From IMG/VR virus record IMGVR_UViG_3300019082_000012, positions 1 to 24,769 of that record: 24,769 nucleotides of DNA, one strand, 5' to 3'. This document shows positions 20,240 through 24,769 of this stretch, piece after piece (within the stretch, counting starts at the first letter, position 1; the number at the start of each line of letters is the position of its first letter). The translations under genes were made by a program, and so were the position numbers. This DNA is from a virus. A model generated the notes under the pieces. The model did no database searches, was not told the DNA's origin, and saw only the letters and a list, made by a program, of their open reading frames with translations.

Positions 20240-20375
20240 GTCGACACGATGGTCGCAGAAGCAGCGCCGATCGCGGCGATGCACATCCTGTGGCAAACCT
20301 TCGGAAGAATTCAGCCTGTGCCCGTCCCACCGCATCGAGCAGACGCAGCGGATGAGGCAACGGAGGGCCGCATGA
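20220..20375 (+). CDS. Tiny zinc-ribbon protein (51 aa)
   Basis: GTG 20220 opens a 51-residue frame that ends at TGA 20373-20375 and overlaps the end of the previous gene by 20 bp. Its core is CTSCGKPSEEFSLCPSH, a C-x2-C...C-x2-H zinc-ribbon pattern, framed by basic ends (QKQRRSRR and QRMRQRRAA). The motif makes it more than a chance frame despite its size. The role is unknown; small zinc ribbons of this sort are frequent in early regions of phages and could bind DNA, RNA or a host protein. Confidence 0.5.
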   Translation: MTQSLTKSTRWSQKQRRSRRCTSCGKPSEEFSLCPSHRIEQTQRMRQRRAA

Positions 20376-20423
20376 TCCGCTCGCTGCTTAAGGCCCTCTT
20401 GACCCCGGTGCTACAAGCGCTGC

Positions 20424-20753
20424 ATGGCGAGCGCTTCGGTTTCGAAGTTCGTCCAGCGAATTCTTTCCCGGTTGGAACGTGCCGAGGGGCACGAACCCAA
20501 TCCCAGCCTGCAGGCCGACTACCGCATCGCCTGGATCACCGTGCTTCGCGCATCGAGAGGCGACCCCCTTCCCAGCGTGAGCGCGTCCTACGCAGTTCTC
20601 GGCCTGCACCCTACCAAAGTCTGGCCAGCGGTCCTGGCGCGCCGCAAAGCGCTGCTCGGGCCACTCTACGAAGCGTTCTACGGGGCAAGCTGGCCACCCA
20701 AGAAACCGGCGCAAGCGGAGCGCGATCCGCGCCCGGCGGAGCGCACCGCGTGA
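20424..20753 (+). CDS. Early-region protein, unknown function
   Basis: A 109-aa product from ATG 20424; no good ribosome site is visible. The frame is closed by a stop 24 bp upstream, so no earlier start in this frame is likely. Residues 5-85 appear helical and globular (SKFVQRILSRLERAEGHEPN, ADYRIAWITVLRAS, VWPAVLARRKALLGPLYEAF); the C-terminus is Pro/Arg/Glu-rich. I do not recognise it. A competing frame from ATG 20372 gives a Pro/Arg-rich peptide and is less convincing. A hairpin follows at 20776-20798. Confidence 0.5.
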   Translation: MASASVSKFVQRILSRLERAEGHEPNPSLQADYRIAWITVLRASRGDPLPSVSASYAVLGLHPTKVWPAVLARRKALLGPLYEAFYGASWPPKKPAQAERDPRPAERTA

Positions 20754-20775
20754 GAGCGTCTCCCTAAAAAGCAAA

Positions 20776-20798
20776 CGGCGCGGTTCGTGGCCGCGCCG
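20776..20798 (+). terminator. GC-rich hairpin between early genes
   Basis: CGGCGCGG (20776-20783) pairs perfectly with CCGCGCCG (20791-20798) across a 7-nt loop. No T run follows (the next bases are CCCAATTTC), so it may be an attenuator or processing site rather than a full terminator. Confidence 0.4.
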
Positions 20799-20834
20799 CC
20801 CAATTTCACCGACACCACCCCGGAGAGAACCTAG

Positions 20835-21173
20835 GTGCCATCGATAGCCGTAGCATCCCACAATCCGACGCCCGCGCCAAGAGAAAATTTGCTCCCTGTT
20901 TTGAGCGAGTTGCGCCGGGACCACTCGCGGCATGTGGAAAACTTCCCCGCGCCTTCTCTCCGGAAAACCGGCAAGGTCAAATGGCACGCCACGAAGAAAA
21001 ACTTCACCTACGTCACCATGGCCGACGGCCAGGACGTGTTCCTGCACCAAGATGACTTCGACGGCGACTGGCCTCCGCCCTACCACAAAAGCGTCGAATT
21101 CGATCTGCTCGAAAATAACCATCCCCGCTGCAAGTTCAGGGCGAAGGAAGCAAGGCTGCTGGGGGCGCGATGA
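20835..21173 (+). CDS. Cold-shock-domain-like small protein
   Basis: A 112-aa product from GTG 20835 with GAGAGAAC upstream. Residues about 45-110 follow the cold-shock pattern: KTGKVKWHATKKNFTYVTMA, then DGQDVFLHQDDFDGDWPP, VEFDLLENN and AKEARLL at the end. In bacterial CspA the first nucleic-acid motif is KGFGFI; here it is KNFTYVTM, so one aromatic is kept and the motif has drifted. DVFLH matches the second motif (VFVH). The N-terminal 44 residues are an extra, Pro-rich extension. It probably binds single-stranded DNA or RNA and may act as a chaperone or antiterminator during early infection; that role is inference. It overlaps the next gene by 4 bp (ATGA). Confidence 0.65.
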   Translation: MPSIAVASHNPTPAPRENLLPVLSELRRDHSRHVENFPAPSLRKTGKVKWHATKKNFTYVTMADGQDVFLHQDDFDGDWPPPYHKSVEFDLLENNHPRCKFRAKEARLLGAR

Positions 21174-21667
21174 CCGAACAACTCAAACTCGCGGTGAAGG
21201 TTGCGCGCTCGCTCGGGATGCCAGAGACGTGGGCCAACCTGCGGACGATTGAAATCGCGCTGATCTGCGAGACGGCCTTCAGTTCGATTTCGCTACAGGA
21301 AGCGTCGGAGTTGATCGTCGCCTGCGCTAAGAATTTTCGCGTGGGGCCGAACGACTACCGGATGATCCGCTACCTCCCCATCAACCGCTTTTGGTTCGAG
21401 GATTCCATCTGGCGCTACACGTTCGACTATGCGACGTGGAAAGCAGACCGCCCGGACGAAGTGGCGCGGAGAGCAGCTGAAAACCGGCGCGAGGAAGCGA
21501 TCCGCGCGGCGATTGTGGGCCGGTGCACGGGCTGCCAGCGCCCCCGATTCCAAAGCGACAAGTGGATTGATTTTTGTTGCGACGGTTGCCGCGAAGACTA
21601 CGAGGGCCGCGTAGCTCGCCGGGATCGGATCGTGAAAGAGCATCGGCAATTGGAGGCAACCGCATGA
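21170..21667 (+). CDS. Early protein with a C-terminal zinc-binding motif, unknown function
   Basis: A 165-aa product coupled to the cold-shock-like gene (ATGA overlap) and, by the same overlap type, to the next gene. The N-terminal 100 residues are helical with a conserved-looking block (WANLRTIEIALICETAFSSI, then MIRYLPINRFWFEDSIWRY). The C-terminus has CTGCQRPRFQSDKWIDFCC with DGCREDYEG, a C-x2-C...C-C-x2-C ribbon. Such a protein could be a DNA-binding replication or regulatory factor. The family is not recognised. Confidence 0.65.
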   Translation: MTEQLKLAVKVARSLGMPETWANLRTIEIALICETAFSSISLQEASELIVACAKNFRVGPNDYRMIRYLPINRFWFEDSIWRYTFDYATWKADRPDEVARRAAENRREEAIRAAIVGRCTGCQRPRFQSDKWIDFCCDGCREDYEGRVARRDRIVKEHRQLEATA

Positions 21668-21927
21668 CCGTAAGATTCGACGCCGCATTCCTCGATCGCC
21701 GCATGTCGGAGCACCAGCGCTGGCAGCACGATGTGCTGAAGGAGCTGCTCGACGAAGTGTTGAACGAAATGGCGGAAGTGATCCAGGCGCCGGCGTTCGC
21801 GAAGCGGGCGAAGGCCCAGAGCTTGCCTTTTCCTGAGCCTCGCGGGCCCGTGCGGAGGCAGCGGTATGCAGAAAAAGACGGCACGGAATTTTCAAGTCCT
21901 CGCGCCGTCACTCGTGCAGTTCGGTAG
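21664..21927 (+). CDS. Early small protein, unknown function
   Basis: An 87-aa product from ATG 21664, overlapping the previous stop by 4 bp. Residues 1-45 form a charged helix with heptad-like spacing (RRMSEHQRWQHDVLKELLDE, then VLNEMAEVIQA), so a coiled coil or oligomerisation helix is likely. The C-terminal half is basic and Pro-rich. A 91-bp gap separates it from the next gene. I do not recognise it. Confidence 0.55.
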   Translation: MTVRFDAAFLDRRMSEHQRWQHDVLKELLDEVLNEMAEVIQAPAFAKRAKAQSLPFPEPRGPVRRQRYAEKDGTEFSSPRAVTRAVR

Positions 21928-22018
21928 CGAGGGAGACCCTCCAGGCCGCCTCGCTTTTTGTAGCTTACATCGATTCAAGCTTCGCTGCACCAAGGCGAAT
22001 GAGAAAGGGGAGCCGCCG

Positions 22019-22312
22019 ATGGCAATGACGCAAGGATTTTTCGAGTACGTCGGAGACATCGCTCCGCTCGAAACGCAGGTCCAGTTCATGCGGATCTGCG
22101 AGAAGTGCCAGTCGGAACAGATCTTCATCGCCGGCTGGGAATGTGACGCCGGCTTAGTGGGCTACTGCATCGGTTGCGGCGATGAGCGGATCGCGCCCTT
22201 CACACGCAGCAGCACAGGTTTTGCCACGGACATGAAGGGGGCAGCGGACGCGGAAGCTGCCTCCGGATTACGACCCGGGGCGAGAGGACGGCGCCGGGAA
22301 AAGGAACGGTAA
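22019..22312 (+). CDS. Early zinc-ribbon-like protein, unknown function
   Basis: A 97-aa product from ATG 22019 with GGGGAG just upstream; the open frame to 21866 overlaps the preceding gene and lacks a site. It contains ICEKCQSEQ and, about 25 residues later, YCIGCGDE, a C-x2-C...C-x2-C zinc ribbon in a beta-rich context (IFIAGWECDAGLVGY). The C-terminus is basic (RPGARGRRREKER). Neighbouring genes carry similar Cys pairs, so it belongs to the same early group. The function is unknown. Confidence 0.6.
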   Translation: MAMTQGFFEYVGDIAPLETQVQFMRICEKCQSEQIFIAGWECDAGLVGYCIGCGDERIAPFTRSSTGFATDMKGAADAEAASGLRPGARGRRREKER

Positions 22313-22389
22313 CTACTTCTGACAGGCGCAGGGGATCGCCCCGCAACTTAAACGCATTCGTGCTCAACGTTTCACCAGAGGACCCTCCA

Positions 22390-22605
22390 ATGAACGCTTT
22401 GCTAGATCACGACTTTGAAACCGGCCGTCGTCGTCGCCGGCTCTCTTTTTCACAAGCACTCAGGTTTCTCCCATTGAGCTGGGGGAAAAAGCGGCGCTTT
22501 GAAAAGCGTCGCGCTGCGGCACGAGCAGCGAAGGCGGGAGCGGTCCCCAAACCCGCTCCCGCTGCCATCATGCCATGGACAGCGCAGGGAGTTCGCCGTG
22601 TGTGA
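22390..22605 (+). CDS. Early basic protein, unknown function
   Basis: A 71-aa product from ATG 22390 with AGAGGA about 10 bases upstream. It is extremely rich in Arg and Lys (GRRRRRLSFSQALRFLPLSW, then KKRRFEKRRAAARAAKAG). Composition suggests a nucleic-acid- or membrane-binding peptide rather than an enzyme. No family is recognised. A GGGG-ATCG-CCCC hairpin lies in the gap before it. Confidence 0.45.
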   Translation: MNALLDHDFETGRRRRRLSFSQALRFLPLSWGKKRRFEKRRAAARAAKAGAVPKPAPAAIMPWTAQGVRRV

Positions 22606-22622
22606 GCGGAAGGAGCAATCAA

Positions 22623-22820
22623 ATGTCTGAACACTTCACGCGCAGCACGATCTCCGCGGCTTTCTGGTGCAGCAAGTGCCAGGGCCACACGCAACACCGC
22701 ATCGATGACGGCCGCAAAGGGCCGTGCCTCGACTGCATTGCCAAGCTGGAACGCGAGCACATCGCGAACCCAAAGCCGATCCCGGCGGCACAACGCTCGC
22801 TGTGGGGAGAGGTTTTCTGA
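22623..22820 (+). CDS. Small zinc-finger phage protein
   Basis: A 65-aa product from ATG 22623 with AAGGAG about 10 bases upstream. FWCSKCQGHTQHRIDDGRKG and then PCLDCIAKLE give C-x2-C-x14-C-x2-C, a treble-clef or ribbon-type site. Standalone proteins with W-C-x2-C-x3-T-x-H and a second Cys pair are common in phage genomes, without known role. The last base of its stop is the first of the next start (TGATG). Confidence 0.65.
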   Translation: MSEHFTRSTISAAFWCSKCQGHTQHRIDDGRKGPCLDCIAKLEREHIANPKPIPAAQRSLWGEVF

Positions 22821-23017
22821 TGGGCACCTATCCCACGAAGCCCATCGAACGCGGCGACTATGTGCGTCTCCGCGCCTTACCGGCCGACTGCGAACCGACG
22901 CCGATCCTGGTCACCCTGGTGCTCACAAGCGGGATGATTCGCCTGCTCGATCGCAGCGGGTACTACGCGGCGCATCTGTTCGTGGTGGTCGATCCGCCAC
23001 AGGAGAAAAGCGCATGA
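22820..23017 (+). CDS. Early small beta-rich protein, unknown function
   Basis: A 65-aa product starting at ATG 22820 on the stop of the zinc-finger gene, so its translation is coupled to it. Alternating hydrophobics (GDYVRLRALPADCEPTPIL, then VTLVLTSGMIRLLDRSGYYA) suggest a small beta-barrel such as an SH3-like or OB-like fold. It ends in the next start (ATGA). No family is recognised. Confidence 0.55.
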   Translation: MGTYPTKPIERGDYVRLRALPADCEPTPILVTLVLTSGMIRLLDRSGYYAAHLFVVVDPPQEKSA

Positions 23018-23217
23018 GCAACCACGAGCAGGAATATTTCGACGCGCTGAGACAGATCGCTCGCGAGTTTCATCCCTCCGAATGGTTTGAAGCGAACGCG
23101 GGAAAAGCTTACGGAGTTTCGCCGCACGAAGCGCTGGAGATGGCTTACGACAACATCCAATTTTGCGCCGCGAGCGCGATTCGAAGAAGGCGACGTCCAA
23201 AAAAGGGGGGCGCATGA
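23014..23217 (+). CDS. Early small protein, unknown function
   Basis: A 67-aa product from ATG 23014, coupled on both sides by 4-bp overlaps, with AGGAG about 10 bases upstream. It is helical (NHEQEYFDALRQIAREFH, then VSPHEALEMAYDNIQ) with a very basic C-terminus (RRRRRPKKGG). Such an acidic-then-basic layout suits a small adaptor protein. Not recognised. Confidence 0.55.
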   Translation: MSNHEQEYFDALRQIAREFHPSEWFEANAGKAYGVSPHEALEMAYDNIQFCAASAIRRRRRPKKGGA

Positions 23218-23459
23218 AGTGCAAATTCTGCGGCTGCACTGACAAGAATCCGTGCGCGATACCTATCTGCGAAGGCCCGAACCTTGAGCCGATGCTCGCC
23301 ACGGAAAGCAACATTGCGGTCGGCGTGATGGCCTGCGGCTGGCTGCTCGATGAGCCGGGCAACGCTGTATGCACTGCCCCGGCCTGCGTCGACAAAGCCT
23401 ACGCCGAAGCCGAGCTCCTGGCTGACCAACTTCACTTTTTCATCGGGAGGACCGCATGA
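23214..23459 (+). CDS. Small Cys-rich phage protein (MKCKFCGC type)
   Basis: An 81-aa product from ATG 23214 with a strong AAAGGGGGG site. It starts MKCKFCGCTDKNPC, a dense Cys cluster (C-x2-C-x-C-x5-C), and has a later Cys pair in CTAPAC. The opening resembles a frequent short phage protein with a C-x2-C-G-C-T/S signature followed by W or F. A metal site is near certain by composition, its role unknown. It overlaps the next gene by 4 bp. Confidence 0.6.
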   Translation: MKCKFCGCTDKNPCAIPICEGPNLEPMLATESNIAVGVMACGWLLDEPGNAVCTAPACVDKAYAEAELLADQLHFFIGRTA

Positions 23460-23764
23460 CCGCTCTAGAAACTGTTTCGAATCTTCGCGCCGAGGGCGCG
23501 ACCGAGGCCATCGAAATCTTCCTGTTCCTCGCCAACCACGCGCACGAGCTGCGCACCGCCGACGGCCAGAGGATGAACGACGCCACCGACTTCACCGCGT
23601 TCCTGCGCGAATTCGCCGAAGCGCTCGCGCCAGCAAAGCCCCCGAAGCTTGCTTGTCACGATACCTGCCCACGCTGCGGCCACATTCACCAGGGCGAAGA
23701 GGAGTGCGGAATGTTCATGGGCGCGAGCGCGGGATTTTGCCGTTGCGAAGTGCAGGCCGCGTGA
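23456..23764 (+). CDS. Early protein with a C-terminal Cys-rich motif
   Basis: A 102-aa product from ATG 23456. Residues 1-60 are helical and acidic (ATEAIEIFLFLANHAHELRT, then DFTAFLREFAEALAP). Residues about 67-100 hold CHDTCPRCGHIHQGEEECGM and a final FCRCEV, which gives a probable zinc cluster. The helical N-terminal part plus ribbon suggests a protein-protein adaptor. The family is not recognised. Confidence 0.55.
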   Translation: MTALETVSNLRAEGATEAIEIFLFLANHAHELRTADGQRMNDATDFTAFLREFAEALAPAKPPKLACHDTCPRCGHIHQGEEECGMFMGASAGFCRCEVQAA

Positions 23765-23779
23765 AGTGAGGAGGTTCGC

Positions 23780-23983
23780 ATGACCGAACTGCTCAAGCTC
23801 CGCGAAGAAATGCTGGCGATGGCCGCGGCGCGCCCGCGAATGCGCTGCAGCACGCTTTGGCTGCTCGTTGTGCTCGGGATCGCGCTGTGTGGCCATCCCT
23901 GGACCGGCGCCTGGTTCGCCCTGCCTTGGCTAGTTCATCGGCGCTGGGAGATTACTCTCGACAGAGAAAGGCCTGTTCGATGA
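23780..23983 (+). CDS. Small membrane protein, early region
   Basis: A 67-aa product from ATG 23780 with GAGGAGG about 9 bases upstream. A charged amphipathic N-terminus (TELLKLREEMLAMAAARP) is followed by one long or two short membrane segments at residues about 25-51 (LWLLVVLGIALCGHP and GAWFALPWLV). It ends in a charged tail. Small early membrane proteins of phages often affect host membrane potential or exclude superinfecting phages; this is only analogy. It overlaps the next gene by 4 bp. Confidence 0.55.
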   Translation: MTELLKLREEMLAMAAARPRMRCSTLWLLVVLGIALCGHPWTGAWFALPWLVHRRWEITLDRERPVR

Positions 23984-24504
23984 AGCCGCCGTGTGCTAAA
24001 CATTTTGAATGGACGTTTTCCAGTCGAGTGCGCGAGCGGAAGTGCTCGAACTGCCCAGTGAGCACGACTGGCTATCTGACGCTCAGCAGCGGAGTGCGTA
24101 AGCCGTTGTGTTCTGCCTGTTTTCTCGTTTCTGCGAAGACTGCGGCTCTGGATGTGGGCCGCAGTTCTAAAATCACAACCGGAGTCCACCAAATGAAAAA
24201 CCCTATCTATCGCCAGGGAGACGTCCTGATTCGGCGCATCAAGAGCCTGCCGACGCAAAAGGCTCAAACGCGGCTGACCGGGATCCTTGCCTATGGTGAA
24301 GTCACCGGGCATGCCCATCGCCTCGAAGACCTGGCGCGTGCCGAAGTCCTCGAAGTTGGCAAAGGATTATTCCTTCGCGTGGGCGCTGAAGGAGTCCGCA
24401 TCGTCCATGAAGAGCACGCTCCAGTGAGCCTGCCGGCTGGAGATTACGAAATCGAAATTCAGCGCGAGTACACGCCGGCGGAGATCCGCAATGTCGCTGA
24501 CTGA
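23980..24504 (+). CDS. Fusion of a Cys-pair domain with a phage GEVTGHAHR-type domain
   Basis: One frame of 174 codons from ATG 23980. Residues 1-71 hold KCSNC and LCSAC, a probable zinc site, and a linker. From Met72 the sequence is MKNPIYRQGDVLIRRIKSLP, then ILAYGEVTGHAHRL, IVHEEHAPVSLPAGDYEIEI and QREYTP. That is a well-known standalone phage protein of about 100 aa with conserved GEVTGHAHR and HEEH motifs. An internal ATG at 24193 has CGGAG upstream, so the domain could also be made alone. The two halves may be an in-frame fusion or two genes joined by loss of a stop. The function of the His-rich domain is unknown. Confidence 0.6.
   Translation: MKPPCAKHFEWTFSSRVRERKCSNCPVSTTGYLTLSSGVRKPLCSACFLVSAKTAALDVGRSSKITTGVHQMKNPIYRQGDVLIRRIKSLPTQKAQTRLTGILAYGEVTGHAHRLEDLARAEVLEVGKGLFLRVGAEGVRIVHEEHAPVSLPAGDYEIEIQREYTPAEIRNVAD
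24193..24504 (+). CDS. Alternative internal start: standalone GEVTGHAHR domain
   Basis: ATG 24193 is preceded by ACCGGAG at about -10, a proper ribosome site, and begins where related phage proteins begin. It would give a 103-aa product in the same frame as the longer fusion. Both forms may be translated. This entry records the alternative start, not a separate locus. Confidence 0.55.
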   Translation: MKNPIYRQGDVLIRRIKSLPTQKAQTRLTGILAYGEVTGHAHRLEDLARAEVLEVGKGLFLRVGAEGVRIVHEEHAPVSLPAGDYEIEIQREYTPAEIRNVAD

Positions 24505-24769
24505 GGTCACGCTCCTCGATCAGTTCACCGAGGCCTGCAATTATCCAGGGATCATCGACCCGGACGGAGTGGAGCGGGCACTGCGAAAATATGTTTCAGC
24601 GCTCGGCGTAGATCGCAAGATCGAACAGCTTAAAGAGGGATGGAGCATCTACGATCACCCCTCGCTTTTGAAAACCATATCGGAGATCGTTGATCGTGTC
24701 GCACGCGCCGCACTCGACGCACTCGACGCACGCGCCGCACGCGACGCACTCGACGCACTCGACGCACGC
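24491..24769 (+). CDS. Early gene with an Ala-Leu-Asp-Arg repeat tail, cut by the window end
   Basis: Starts at ATG 24491 (overlapping the previous gene by 14 bp) and is still open at the last base, so the C-terminus is missing. Residues 1-70 are globular (LLDQFTEACNYPGIIDPDGV, then ERALRKYVSALGVDRK). From residue about 71 it turns into repeats of ARAALDALDARAARDALDAL type. Such Ala/Asp/Arg helical repeats occur in several uncultured phages. The role is unknown; a long charged helix or spacer is likely. Confidence 0.6.
   Translation, partial: MSLTEVTLLDQFTEACNYPGIIDPDGVERALRKYVSALGVDRKIEQLKEGWSIYDHPSLLKTISEIVDRVARAALDALDARAARDALDALDAR
24698..24769 (+). repeat. Codon-level repeat of GCACTCGAC units
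   Basis: The end of the window is built from 9-bp units close to GCACTCGAC or GCACGC, in frame, which yields alternating Ala, Leu or Arg, and Asp. The unit is incomplete at the edge. Such arrays expand and contract easily, so the length may vary between isolates. Confidence 0.75.

Noticed and set aside
20249-20767. Open frame of 172 codons overlapping two small early genes
   Set aside because: Pro/Arg-rich with no motif; the competing frames at 20220 and 20424 have a zinc ribbon and a globular pattern. A short product from ATG 20372 cannot be fully excluded.
1-24769. CRISPR arrays, tRNA or rRNA genes, insertion sequences
   Set aside because: No regularly spaced direct repeats, no cloverleaf-like segments noticed and no transposase with terminal repeats. 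A tRNA scan would be needed to be certain about tRNA genes.

Overview
The window is temperate-phage DNA from end to end. The gene order is that of a long-tailed siphovirus, moderately to highly GC-rich. The virion genes resemble those of phages and gene-transfer agents of GC-rich soil bacteria. The Ala/Ser/Thr-rich tape-measure C-terminus and the integrase style suggest an Acidobacteriota-like host, but that is only an impression. I see no tRNA, rRNA, CRISPR array, insertion sequence or clear host housekeeping gene.

Layout. (1) About 1-13.6 kb, rightward: the tail module. It holds an unassigned structural gene cut by the window start, two paralogous tail-tube genes, a tail-assembly chaperone with a programmed -1 frameshift extension (A9 slippery run), an HK97 gp10-like tail-completion protein, an 831-aa tape measure, a lectin-like surface protein, and then a distal-tail / hub / NlpC-P60-like peptidase / tail-tip series that parallels gp12-gp15 of the Rhodobacter gene-transfer agent. 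(2) About 13.6-14.9 kb: the lysis cassette, with a T4-type lysozyme and small membrane proteins. (3) About 14.9-17.2 kb: an unassigned interval, a coiled-coil protein with a strong terminator, and a tyrosine integrase. (4) About 17.2-18.5 kb: a leftward secreted protein and a rightward 277-aa protein of unknown function, both moron-like. (5) 18.5-19.3 kb, leftward: an HU-like DNA-binding protein coupled to a compact DNA methyltransferase. (6) 19.27-19.92 kb: a 650-bp non-coding control region. (7) 19.9 kb to the end, rightward: a tightly overlapped early operon of small genes, many with Cys-pair (zinc-ribbon-like) motifs, one with a cold-shock-like domain, and one domain fusion. The last gene runs out of the window in an Ala-Leu-Asp-Arg repeat.

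Regulation is the most striking part. Leftward genes are inserted in the late region or lie right of the integrase. Two of them, at 6743-6973 and 17223-17624, share a nearly identical promoter whose -35/-10 spacer carries a CCGCG-N5-CGCGG dyad. A third, at 1403-1783, lies behind a 14-bp perfect palindrome, GTTTGTTAACAAAC, that recurs once in the control region at 19381. The HU promoter and the putative early promoter face away from each other and share the box TTTTCGCTTGAC at their -35 elements. The 7-mer GCGAAAA/TTTTCGC occurs seven times in about 560 bp between them. I read this as at least three repressor or activator circuits, with the leftward genes as candidates for expression in the lysogen. 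No recognisable HTH repressor is encoded inside the window.

Phage genes lie on both sides of the integrase, so the DNA is probably a circular or unintegrated phage genome, or has its attachment site elsewhere, rather than a prophage end.
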